Shown here in pieces: positions 6,782-14,006 of a stretch of 24,688 nucleotides of DNA (positions are counted from its first letter, which is position 1; each line of letters starts with the position of its first letter). Origin of the DNA: Ruminococcaceae bacterium UBA3818 (lineage in GTDB: Bacteria; Bacillota; Clostridia; Oscillospirales; Ruminococcaceae); NCBI GenBank assembly GCA_002369315.1, contig DFDW01000013.1:29490-54177 (forward strand), written 5' to 3'. The notes under the pieces are model-generated. The model made no database searches, was not told the DNA's origin, and worked only from the letters and a program-made list of their open reading frames with translations. Position numbers and translations under genes: made by a program.

Positions 6782-8551
6782 CTACAGCGAATCAGAAACC
6801 GACACGATTCGATTCCAGGTGGTGCGCCGGATAACGCCATCTGCATCCATCCCAAACAGCCGTTGGAAAGTGCGTACCGCATTGTCGGTAGCTGTTCCGT
6901 AAATACCGTCAGCTAACAGTACCGGTATTCCCGTATAGATTCTCCCAATGGCATTAAGGCTGTTCTGCATGATTCGGACGGTATCTCCGCGCGATCCTAC
7001 CCGCAGCGCTTCTCCCGGATAAACCGGCGGGCTGCCGGAACCGGCATCAATGCCCTCCTTTAAATTGCGGCATGCCAACTGCAGCTGCCGCCAGGTCTCC
7101 GGCCCCACGATTCCGTCAGCCATCAAGCTAAACGCATTTTGAAAAGCTTTGACCGCATTTTCCGTAGCTGTTGTAAAACTCCCGTCTGCTGCGGCGATGA
7201 GCGGCACGCTTTCATAGAACCGGCCTATGATCCGCAGCCAGACCTGCAGCTGTTCCACCGATTCTCCGGTAGCTCCGTTTCGCAGCGGATGCCCCGGATA
7301 GTCTTCCGCCGCCGGCTCAAACATGCTCTTTTCAGAAGAAAGCTCCGCCAATTGGGTCACCGCCGTGTATATGTAGGAAATTTGGTACCAGGTTGCTTTT
7401 CCCACAATACCGTCCACCGTCAGATTGAAAATCCGTTGAAAAGTTTGCACCGCACTTTCGGTGGCGCTTCCGAATTGTCCGTCCGCTGTCAGCTTCAAAA
7501 TCGCCGGATAATTTTTCGAGATTCGCCTCAGTTGCCGCTGTACTACGCGAACCGAACTGCCCAAGGAACCAAAACGAAGCGGTGTGCCCGGATAGGCTTC
7601 CGGTACGCCTGAAATCTGTGCTGCCTGTACCAGGGAGAGGCGCTCTTTGCAAAAATGCTGTAATATGCCCAACGGCGTATCTCCCCGATTTGCCAGTGCT
7701 ACCGTCTCCCATCGCTCCAGGTCCAGACAGATGATCTGGCAGCTATCATTATCCTTTTTGTATAAACATTTTTCAAAATTACTTTTTTGAGGATAAATGT
7801 CAAAAATTTCATCTACAATCCGGTCAATATTGGAAAAAGTATTTCGATGATGGACAAACGCCTGATCGGAAAAGGCCGAGTTGGTAATGTCAAACGAATA
7901 ACCCCGACTGCGGTACCATCCGGTCAAAATCCGGTTTAAGACCAGCGAAATTTGGCGGTAAATATTGGCGCGCAGGGCGTTTTCCGGCCAGGTGGGATAA
8001 AGTTCGCTGGATGCCACATTTTTGATATAATTGCGAAAGCTCACCGTCACCTGCGGCGCGGCGGCATCATCTGGCTGCCCCAGGTGGACCGTCACATATT
8101 GCGGGATAATGACGCGGGACGTAATCCTACCATTGGAATACTCGGCCAAGCTTGGCTGCGGCGGCCCCATCAAATCGTGGACCGGTATCCGGGAAACACC
8201 CACTTCCGTCTGACACGCTTGGGCAGGGACCATTTCCACCTGCTGTATGGATTCCACCCCTGCAAAAATCTGTATGCCAAGAATGAACTGAGGCTGATAA
8301 CCGCACATTCTCACAACGATGTCATAAACGCTGTAAGGGACTGTTTGCTCTTGCGGATGCTGAGACAGCGCCGGGTCGGGCGCATACAAGGTTACCGGTT
8401 CGGTCCGCCCGGATTCATCGGTCATCAGCCTGGCAATGGGTGGATTTTCACCCTGCCACTCGCCTGCATCATAGATTTCAACCAGCGCGCCGGGCAGCGG
8501 AAGCGCTTCCCGTGCGATAAAAACCTCCACGCGCAATGTTCCTGTGCTCAA
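6782..8551 (-). CDS. SpoIID-like protein with three C-terminal peptidoglycan-binding repeats
   Basis: The 589-residue protein has three parts. Residues 5-112 form a beta-rich module (LRVEVFIAREALPLPGA...) like the N-terminal domains of clostridial spore-cortex proteins such as SleC. Residues about 150-310 resemble SpoIID, a lytic transglycosylase: VASSELYPTWPENALRA places E183 at the position of the catalytic glutamate, and DITNSAFSDQ follows. Residues 320-392, 418-490 and 511-582 are three PG_binding_1 repeats, each opening with YPG.xLR.G and closing with DGxxG...TW or a variant. No signal peptide or membrane segment is visible, which fits a mother-cell or spore-associated protein. The start is TTG 8551 with AGGAGGG 8 nt upstream. 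The SQWGT motif usual after the SpoIID core reads ERWET here, so activity is uncertain. Confidence 0.85.
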   Translation of the reverse strand: MSTGTLRVEVFIAREALPLPGALVEIYDAGEWQGENPPIARLMTDESGRTEPVTLYAPDPALSQHPQEQTVPYSVYDIVVRMCGYQPQFILGIQIFAGVESIQQVEMVPAQACQTEVGVSRIPVHDLMGPPQPSLAEYSNGRITSRVIIPQYVTVHLGQPDDAAAPQVTVSFRNYIKNVASSELYPTWPENALRANIYRQISLVLNRILTGWYRSRGYSFDITNSAFSDQAFVHHRNTFSNIDRIVDEIFDIYPQKSNFEKCLYKKDNDSCQIICLDLERWETVALANRGDTPLGILQHFCKERLSLVQAAQISGVPEAYPGTPLRFGSLGSSVRVVQRQLRRISKNYPAILKLTADGQFGSATESAVQTFQRIFNLTVDGIVGKATWYQISYIYTAVTQLAELSSEKSMFEPAAEDYPGHPLRNGATGESVEQLQVWLRIIGRFYESVPLIAAADGSFTTATENAVKAFQNAFSLMADGIVGPETWRQLQLACRNLKEGIDAGSGSPPVYPGEALRVGSRGDTVRIMQNSLNAIGRIYTGIPVLLADGIYGTATDNAVRTFQRLFGMDADGVIRRTTWNRIVSVSDSL

Positions 8552-8623
8552 AAAAGAATCCCTCCTGTCTGCTGAAATAAATCTTTTTTATCTTATGCAA
8601 GCAGCCGCTCTGGCGCTATCAAA

Positions 8624-8653
8624 ACAAAAAAGAGACGCCGCTAGGGCGTCTCT
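8624..8653 (-). terminator. Terminator of the MATE transporter gene
   Basis: AGAGACGCC and GGCGTCTCT form a perfect 9 bp stem with a 5 nt loop and a T-rich tract on the minus strand, starting about 20 nt after the MATE stop codon. It separates this gene from the next leftward gene. Confidence 0.88.
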
Positions 8654-8672
8654 TTTTCTTGCATATCCACTT

Positions 8673-10070
8673 TTAATCCCGAATAACTTCTTTCCATTTT
8701 CCGGTCCGGTACCGCAGGAAAAACAGAATGCATCTGACACACTGATCGGCGCACATCGCAAGACACGCTGCCTCCAATCCGAAACCCAGCACCCGGATTC
8801 CGATGACAGTACCCAAAATCCGAACGCCCCACATGGATGCGGTGATGATGATAAAGGTCCACTTGGTGTCGCCCGCGCCGCGCAGCGCACCAGCCAACAC
8901 CTGCGCCAGCATCTGCGGGACCTGGATAAACGCGTCGTATTGCAAGCAGATGGTGCCCAAAGCAATTACCGCCAGATCCGGCGTAAACATCCGCAGAATT
9001 GGGCTTGCGAATACGTATAGCATCACGCTCATAAAGAACATGACGATTCCCGCGATTTTTGCCGTCATTTTCACATATTTTTCTGCCAGATCCGGGCGCT
9101 TTGCCCCCAAAGACTGTCCCACCAGAGTGGTCGCCGCGGTAGCAAAAGCAAATCCCGGCATAAAGCACATACCTTCCGCCGTCAGGTATAAGGAGTTCGC
9201 CGCAACTGCCACCGTGCCCAATGTCGCAATGGTGCTGGTGGTAATAATTCCCGCAGAGGACATTGCAATCCGTTCAAAGGCCGCTGGCAGACTGATACGA
9301 AATACCGTTTTCAAAATAGCCCAGTCTGGCAGATAGCGCCCTTTGAGCGTCAGCTGCATCGGCCCTTTCTTCAGAAAGATGACGGCCAGCATAATCAATG
9401 CTCCCAACGTCGCTGACCCCGAGGTGGCAGCTCCTGCTCCCGCAACGCCCCACCCAGCGCCGATCATGGTAAATTCCAGCCCAAACAGCGATATCGTCCG
9501 AGTAGGGTAAATGAGCAGAAAGTTACCGATTACATTCACGATATTAACGCCGATATTGACGAACATGGGCGTTTTGGTATCTCCATACCCACGCATAATG
9601 GAAGTAATAATCATCGACATGGTGCGGAAAATCAGCGAAGCCGCGATAATCCGGTTGTAGATTGCCGCATCGGACAGAATTTCCGGCTGGGCGCCCATCC
9701 AAAGGGGAATTTTTTTCGCCAACAGCAGCAACGCACCCATCAGCGGAAGCCCCAACGATACAACAACCAACAGGGCCTGGCGCATCAGGTCTTTCGCCCG
9801 CTGCAGGTCTTCCGCGCCGATTGCTCTGGAAATCATCGCCGTAAAGCCAACGCCAATGGCCATGATCGTTCCGTTTACCAGCATATTCGGCGAGTTGCTG
9901 ATGCTCACCGCCGCAGTCGCGTTTGCGCCCATCGAGCCAACCATTGCCGTATCCACATAGCTGACCAGCGATACCAAAATCTGTTCAACAAATACCGGCC
10001 ACGCGAGCATGACAATGGTGAAACTGGGCCTTCGGTTCTCATCCACCACACTTATTTTTTGCGCGCTCAA
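8673..10070 (-). CDS. MATE family multidrug/cation exporter
   Basis: This 465-residue membrane protein fits the MATE family, which exports cationic drugs or metabolites in exchange for Na+ or H+. About 12 hydrophobic segments form two homologous halves. The first half opens with LAWPVFVEQILVSLVSYVDT and contains MVGSMGANATAAV. Each half has a MATE-type RGYGDTKTP-like turn (RGYGDTKTP near 163-171, and RGAGDTKW near 394-401). The substrate cannot be inferred. The start is TTG 10070 with AGAGGG upstream; no better ATG is in frame near the N-terminus. A 9 bp inverted repeat lies 20 bp upstream and may be the site of a regulator. A terminator follows the gene. Confidence 0.92.
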   Translation of the reverse strand: MSAQKISVVDENRRPSFTIVMLAWPVFVEQILVSLVSYVDTAMVGSMGANATAAVSISNSPNMLVNGTIMAIGVGFTAMISRAIGAEDLQRAKDLMRQALLVVVSLGLPLMGALLLLAKKIPLWMGAQPEILSDAAIYNRIIAASLIFRTMSMIITSIMRGYGDTKTPMFVNIGVNIVNVIGNFLLIYPTRTISLFGLEFTMIGAGWGVAGAGAATSGSATLGALIMLAVIFLKKGPMQLTLKGRYLPDWAILKTVFRISLPAAFERIAMSSAGIITTSTIATLGTVAVAANSLYLTAEGMCFMPGFAFATAATTLVGQSLGAKRPDLAEKYVKMTAKIAGIVMFFMSVMLYVFASPILRMFTPDLAVIALGTICLQYDAFIQVPQMLAQVLAGALRGAGDTKWTFIIITASMWGVRILGTVIGIRVLGFGLEAACLAMCADQCVRCILFFLRYRTGKWKEVIRD

Positions 10071-10089
10071 ATCAATCCCTCTTTCATCC

Positions 10090-10116
10090 GGACATTATCC
10101 AGAGGTTATAATGTCC
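10090..10116. promoter_or_regulatory. Inverted repeat upstream of the MATE gene, possible operator
   Basis: GGACATTAT and ATAATGTCC form a perfect 9 bp inverted repeat with a 9 bp spacer, ending 20 bp before the MATE start codon. The spacing of the arms (about two helical turns end to end) fits a dimeric regulator, and a TATAAC -10-like hexamer overlaps the repeat on the minus strand. It could equally fold as an RNA hairpin in the leader. No regulator gene is adjacent. Confidence 0.45.
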
Positions 10117-10225
10117 TATAACATTCGCAACATAGTTCAGTTTAACATAGAAGATTCCGTTTGAATATGGTACTATTCCATAAATATTTTCTGTTTGACT
10201 GTATATTCTGAATAAAAATTTCAAA

Positions 10226-10237
10226 GAAAACGTTTTC
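10226..10237. promoter_or_regulatory. Perfect 12 bp palindrome with central CG
   Basis: GAAAACGTTTTC is self-complementary and resembles the core of LacI/GalR-family operators, but lacks the outer TG/CA of a full catabolite-responsive element. It lies about 50 bp upstream of the promoter of the small membrane protein gene, in AT-rich DNA where such palindromes can arise by chance. Confidence 0.25.
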
Positions 10238-10287
10238 GTTTTTTTGTTAAAAAATTTTCTTTTGGCAGGTGCCGTTGATTCGGCGCC

Positions 10288-10316
10288 TTGTCAAATGTTT
10301 CGAATCATACTATAAT
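10288..10316 (+). promoter_or_regulatory. Strong sigma-A promoter of the Tic20-like gene
   Basis: TTGTCA (10288-10293) and TATAAT (10311-10316) are separated by exactly 17 bp. The predicted start of transcription is near 10323, about 22 nt before the ATG at 10345. Confidence 0.85.
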
Positions 10317-10344
10317 AAAAAAAATAAGAAGCGAGGTGTATCTG

Positions 10345-10650
10345 ATGTCATCCAAAGAGAAAGCTTTGTCCATTCTGGCTTATTTCGGTCCGCTTTTCCT
10401 GCTTGCGGTTCTGCTGGCTCCCGAATCCCATTTTGCAAAATACCACGCCAATCAGGGATTGGTGCTCTTCCTCGCGGAAGTCGTCGTGGGAATCGTCATT
10501 GCAATCGGCCGTCATATTCCCCTCATCGGGTGGACATTCCAGCTTTTGAATATTCTGATCGTTATCCTGTTCTTTCTCGGCCTTGCCCACGCCATTCAAG
10601 AGGTGGAGGAACCGCTTCCTTTTATCGGTGGGATTGAGATTTTAAAATAG
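10345..10650 (+). CDS. Small Tic20/DUF4870-like membrane protein
   Basis: This 101-residue protein has three hydrophobic segments (about 10-24, 38-55 and 60-82) and the motif AKYHANQGLVLF at 31-42, which matches the K/R-x-HANQG pattern of the Tic20-like/DUF4870 family found in many bacteria. No bacterial function is established for the family. The start is ATG 10345 with GAGGTG upstream; an in-frame TTG at 10288 is part of the -35 box and cannot be a start. The gene stands alone with its own strong promoter and a palindromic terminator. The family match is by motif and topology only. Confidence 0.75.
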   Translation: MSSKEKALSILAYFGPLFLLAVLLAPESHFAKYHANQGLVLFLAEVVVGIVIAIGRHIPLIGWTFQLLNILIVILFFLGLAHAIQEVEEPLPFIGGIEILK

Positions 10651-10674
10651 GTATTTTTAAAAGCATCTGTTTTC

Positions 10675-10719
10675 CAATCAAAAAGCGCCCTTTTATAAAA
10701 GGGCGCTTTTTTCATTGGT
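10675..10719. terminator. Long palindromic bidirectional terminator
   Basis: The 30 bp from 10681 to 10710 are a perfect palindrome (AAAAGCGCCCTTTT, then its complement around a central ATA), flanked by CCAAT and ATTGG that can extend the stem. T tracts exist on both strands. It separates the Tic20-like gene from the convergent EamA gene. Confidence 0.88.
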
Positions 10720-10743
10720 TTTCAGGCAAAAACACTGTGGTTT

Positions 10744-11628
10744 CTACGATTCTTGTCCGTTTTTTACCGCACGGCGGGTCATCAGGAACATATACACACC
10801 CATACCGCAGATCAGGATATACCCGATAACGCTATAGCGATCCGGCAACTGGCCGAACAGGAAAAACCCCAGGATTGCCGAGAAAATAACCTGTGTATAG
10901 TCATAAACGGAAATCTCCCGAGCCGGCGCATACGTATACGCCGCGGTGATGGCAAACTGGCCGCCCGCTCCGGCAGCTCCCGCCAAAAGCAGAAAAAGCA
11001 ATTGCTTCGCTTCCATCGGCTGATAGAAAAACAGCAGGTACGGAAGCGTTACCAGGCAGGAAAAGGCCGAAAAAAACAGCACGATCAGCGGCCCTTTTTC
11101 TCCATTTTCCCCCTTCATTCCCAGCTTGCGGACCATGGTATAGGCAACGCCCGCCCCCAAGCCGCCCACCAGGCCGATCAGCGACGGAACCAGGTCCATG
11201 TTGGAAAAAGTGGGTTTGATGATGAATAAACTTCCGACAAAGGAACCCAGCACTGCCACAATTTGATAAAGCTTCAAATTCTCTTTCAAAAGCAGAAAAG
11301 AAAACAGGATCGCGAAAAAAGGCGACATTTTATTGAGCATTGTCGCGTCTGAAAGCACCAAATGGTCTACCGCGTAAAAATTGCAGATTACGCCGATCGT
11401 CCCTGCGGCGGCACGGGTGAACAGCAGCCAGAAGTTGTCCTTTTTCCAGCGTACCGGCGTCCCGGATTTTTTCAGAACCGCATAAGCAAAAACCAGCGCG
11501 ACAATGTTTCGGAAAAACGCTTTCTGCATGGCGGGCAGATCGCCGGATGCCCGAACGCACGCATTCATGATGGCAAAGCAGAATGCTGCCGCCAGGATAC
11601 ACAAAATTCCCTTATACCGTTTACTCAT
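10744..11628 (-). CDS. EamA/DMT family transporter
   Basis: This 294-residue membrane protein has about ten hydrophobic segments arranged as two EamA repeats, the build of the drug/metabolite transporter superfamily. Recognisable pieces are ILAAAFCFAIMNACVR at the N-terminus, LSDATMLNKMSPFFAILFSFLLLKE at the end of the first repeat (shown here as LNKMSPFFAILF and LLLKE), and YTQVIFSAILGFFLFGQ in the second. Substrates of such proteins range from amino acids to nucleosides and cannot be told here. The start is ATG 11628 with GGAG 8 nt upstream. An apparent longer ORF to 11697 starts in the -35 box and is not real. It lies directly downstream of the ribosomal operon terminator but has its own promoter. 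Confidence 0.9.
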   Translation of the reverse strand: MSKRYKGILCILAAAFCFAIMNACVRASGDLPAMQKAFFRNIVALVFAYAVLKKSGTPVRWKKDNFWLLFTRAAAGTIGVICNFYAVDHLVLSDATMLNKMSPFFAILFSFLLLKENLKLYQIVAVLGSFVGSLFIIKPTFSNMDLVPSLIGLVGGLGAGVAYTMVRKLGMKGENGEKGPLIVLFFSAFSCLVTLPYLLFFYQPMEAKQLLFLLLAGAAGAGGQFAITAAYTYAPAREISVYDYTQVIFSAILGFFLFGQLPDRYSVIGYILICGMGVYMFLMTRRAVKNGQES

Positions 11629-11668
11629 CTTTTTCTCTCCGCATTTCCAAAATAAAGTAACCTTACTC

Positions 11669-11697
11669 ACTCTATGCCTTTTTTCTGTAAATGTCAA
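11669..11697 (-). promoter_or_regulatory. Sigma-A promoter of the EamA transporter gene
   Basis: TTGACA (11692-11697) and TAGAGT (11669-11674) on the minus strand are separated by 17 bp. The transcript would start about 35 nt before the ATG at 11628. The 130 bp between this promoter and the terminator at 11838 hold nothing else I can recognise. Confidence 0.8.
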
Positions 11698-11837
11698 TGG
11701 CTATTTCGCGGCGAATCATCTTCCATCCGGACGGGAACGAACATGCCGGCGAAATTCCGCAAGGAAGTACCGGCCTCTATCCCGTAAGAAGGAAATGGGT
11801 TGCGGGCCATACCGCCATTGCCGAGGGAAAAAGGCAC

Positions 11838-11871
11838 AAAAAACGGATGCAGGTTTTCTGCATCCGTTTTC
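11838..11871 (-). terminator. Terminator of the ribosomal protein operon
   Basis: ACGGATGCAG and CTGCATCCGT form a perfect stem, extended by A-T pairs to about 13 bp, with a T tract on the minus strand. It begins about 15 nt after the rplQ stop and ends the long S10-spc-alpha transcript. Confidence 0.92.
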
Positions 11872-11883
11872 GTGCTTTGTCGG

Positions 11884-12225
11884 TTATACCAGTTCGATGA
11901 TCGCCATTTCAGCAGCGTCACCACGACGGGGACCAACTTTGATGATGCGGGTGTAACCGCCGTTTCTCTCTTTGTATTTCGGAGAGATCTCATCAAATAC
12001 TTTTTTAGCCACGGTCTCTTTCGTAATGAAAGAATATACCTGGCGTTTCGCATGAAGGCTGTCGTTTTTGCCGATCGTAATGATCTTCTCAGCCATGGAA
12101 CGAACTTCTTTCGCTCTTGTCACAGTGGTCTCGATCTTGCCGTTTTCCAGCAGATAGGTAACCATGGCTCTGAGCATTGCTTTTCTATGGTCGGTCGTTC
12201 TGCCGAGCTTTCTTGCACCTGGCAT
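11884..12225 (-). CDS. rplQ: 50S ribosomal protein L17
   Basis: L17 binds 23S rRNA near the exit of the peptide tunnel and helps fold the large subunit. The 113-residue protein has the family N-terminus MPGARKLGRTTDHRKAMLRA and the C-terminal GPRRGDAAEMAIIEL. The length is the short form usual for Firmicutes (no C-terminal extension). It is the last gene of the cluster, 33 bp after rpoA, and is followed by the operon terminator. The usual next genes in many Firmicutes, the ECF cobalt/nickel-type transporter and truA, are absent here. Confidence 0.98.
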   Translation of the reverse strand: MPGARKLGRTTDHRKAMLRAMVTYLLENGKIETTVTRAKEVRSMAEKIITIGKNDSLHAKRQVYSFITKETVAKKVFDEISPKYKERNGGYTRIIKVGPRRGDAAEMAIIELV

Positions 12226-12258
12226 GGAAATTCACTCCTTTACCTGGAATAGTAAGAA

Positions 12259-13221
12259 TTATTCATCGTCATGGGTGAGGTTAAAGCCCAGTGACTGGAG
12301 CTTGGAAATAACCTCCTCCAAGGATTTTTTACCGAGGTTGCGAACTTTCATCATTTCTTCCTCGGACTTGCTGATCAAATCTTCCACCGTGTTGATGCCT
12401 GCGCGTTTCAGGCAGTTGAAAGAACGCACAGACAGGTCAAGTTCTTCAATGGTCATCTCAAGGATCTTTTCTTTTCCGTTGTCATCCTTTTCCACCATGA
12501 TCTCGGTGTGATAGGCTTCATCGGAAAGATCAACAAACAAGTTGAGATGTTCGTTGAGGACCTTGGCGCCTAAAGAAACGGCTTCTTTTGCAGAAATGGT
12601 ACCGTCCGTCCAAACTTCCAGTGTCAGCTTATCGTAGTCGGTAATCTGCTCGACACGGGTATTTTCCACAGTGTAGTTTACTTTCAGCACAGGGGTGTAG
12701 ATACTGTCAACCGGGATAACGCCCAGGACAGAAGGGCCGGCTGCCGACTGCATCTGCTTATTCCGCTCTGCCGGTACATAGCCGCGGCCGCGGTCCAAAG
12801 TCAGTTCCATATACAGTTTCGCACCCGCACCTAAAGTGGCAATATGCATGCCGGGGTTTAAAATCTCAACCTCCGAATCGGTGGTGATGGAGTCGGCGGT
12901 CACTTCACACTCGCCCGCCGCATCGATCACAACGGTTTTGGGTCCGTCGCAGAAAAGCTTTGCGGTCAGGTTTTTGATGTTGAGGACGATCTCGGTCACA
13001 TCTTCCTTCACACCGGGGACAGTCGAGAATTCATGCTGAACGCCATCGATTTTGATCGACGTAACAGCAACGCCAGGGAGCGAGGAGAGGAGCACCCTGC
13101 GCAGGCTGTTGCCCAACGTGGTGCCGAAGCCGCGCTCGAGAGGTTCAACGACGAATTTGCCGTATGTGCCGTCCGGCTTGATTTCAGCCGTCTCAATTCT
13201 TGGCTTTTCAATTTCAATCAA
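12259..13221 (-). CDS. rpoA: DNA-directed RNA polymerase subunit alpha
   Basis: The alpha subunit dimerises to start assembly of RNA polymerase, and its C-terminal domain contacts UP elements and activators. The 320-residue protein has the N-terminal assembly domain (to about 230, with FGTTLGNSLRRVLLSSLPG at 32-50), a charged linker (about 233-248), and the helix-hairpin-helix C-terminal domain at about 250-316 (ELDLSVRSFNCLKRAGI; VRNLGKKSLEE). The start is TTG 13221 with AAGGAGGG 6 nt upstream; no ATG is close. A small hairpin lies just upstream of the ribosome site. It sits between rpsD and rplQ as in the classical alpha operon. Confidence 0.98.
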   Translation of the reverse strand: MIEIEKPRIETAEIKPDGTYGKFVVEPLERGFGTTLGNSLRRVLLSSLPGVAVTSIKIDGVQHEFSTVPGVKEDVTEIVLNIKNLTAKLFCDGPKTVVIDAAGECEVTADSITTDSEVEILNPGMHIATLGAGAKLYMELTLDRGRGYVPAERNKQMQSAAGPSVLGVIPVDSIYTPVLKVNYTVENTRVEQITDYDKLTLEVWTDGTISAKEAVSLGAKVLNEHLNLFVDLSDEAYHTEIMVEKDDNGKEKILEMTIEELDLSVRSFNCLKRAGINTVEDLISKSEEEMMKVRNLGKKSLEEVISKLQSLGFNLTHDDE

Positions 13222-13240
13222 AGTAAACCCTCCTTATAGG

Positions 13241-13257
13241 ACAAACATCGGGTTTGT
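13241..13257 (-). other. Hairpin just upstream of the rpoA ribosome site
   Basis: ACAAAC and GTTTGT pair around a 5 nt loop, six bases before the AAGGAGGG of rpoA. The stem is short but perfect and could affect translation initiation of rpoA. Confidence 0.35.
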
Positions 13258-13321
13258 CATGTTGATCGCGTTCCCTTGCCGATTATCTAAAACACGCAAT
13301 TCCAAAGCCAAACGATCCCTG

Positions 13322-13343
13322 GCTGCCAAAAATTTCTGGCAGC
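13322..13343 (-). other. Stem-loop 12 nt after the rpsD stop codon
   Basis: GCTGCCA and TGGCAGC form a perfect 7 bp stem with an 8 nt loop. No T tract follows on the minus strand, so it is probably an mRNA stability or processing element in the 134 bp rpsD-rpoA spacer, the longest spacer in the ribosomal cluster. Confidence 0.5.
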
Positions 13344-13355
13344 GCGGACCCGTTC

Positions 13356-13985
13356 TTATTTGGAGTACAACTCTACGATCAGATGCTCCTCAACCTCGAG
13401 GTCGATATCCTCACGATTGGGCAGACGAACAATAGACGCTGTCATCTGGTCGCTGTTTTTGTCAATCCACATAGGAACCGGACGAGCACCGTTGATCTCA
13501 ACGATCGATTTCAGTTTTTCGCTGTTTTTGAAGCCATCAGCAACAGCAATCACATCGCCCGCTTTGCAAAGATAAGAGGGAATATTTACTTTCTTTCCGT
13601 TTACGGTAAAGTGACGGTGCAGGACCAACTGTCTTGCTTCTTTTCTGGAATTGGCAAATCCAGCTCTGTAAACGATGTTGTCCAGACGGCTTTCCAGATA
13701 ACGCAGCAGGTTTTCACCGGCCATACCGGGTCTTCTCTCTGCCATTTCATAGTAGTGGTAGAACTGGTTTTCAGATACGCCGTAGAAACGTTTGGTTTTC
13801 TGTTTCGCGCGCAGCTGAATGCCATATTCGGAAACTTTTTTGCGGCCCTGGCCATGCTGGCCGGGAACAGCGCCTTTCCGGGTTACGATTGCACATTTAT
13901 CGGAATAGCATCTCTCACCCTTCAGGAACAGCTTTTGGCCTTCTCTTCTGCACAGTCTGCAGGAAGCACCAGTATATCTTGCCAT
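13356..13985 (-). CDS. rpsD: 30S ribosomal protein S4 (zinc-binding form)
   Basis: S4 is a primary 16S rRNA binder that starts assembly of the 30S body and in several bacteria represses its own synthesis. The 209-residue protein begins MARYTGASCRLCRREG and has C9, C12, C26 and C31, the four-cysteine zinc knuckle of the C+ form. The S4 RNA-binding fold lies around residues 98-160 (SRLDNIVYRAGF...). In Firmicutes rpsD is sometimes a separate gene; here it is in the alpha operon between rpsK and rpoA. The stem-loop after its stop may matter for its control. Confidence 0.98.
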   Translation of the reverse strand: MARYTGASCRLCRREGQKLFLKGERCYSDKCAIVTRKGAVPGQHGQGRKKVSEYGIQLRAKQKTKRFYGVSENQFYHYYEMAERRPGMAGENLLRYLESRLDNIVYRAGFANSRKEARQLVLHRHFTVNGKKVNIPSYLCKAGDVIAVADGFKNSEKLKSIVEINGARPVPMWIDKNSDQMTASIVRLPNREDIDLEVEEHLIVELYSK

Positions 13986-14006
13986 ATGGTTATACCTCCT
14001 TGATGG

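Noticed and set aside
10288..10344. Upstream extension of the Tic20-like protein
   Set aside because: The in-frame TTG is the first half of the -35 box, and the promoter lies inside the extension.
11629..11697. 23-codon N-terminal extension of the EamA transporter
   Set aside because: It starts in the -35 TTGACA; the ATG at 11628 has a proper ribosome site and matches the family N-terminus.
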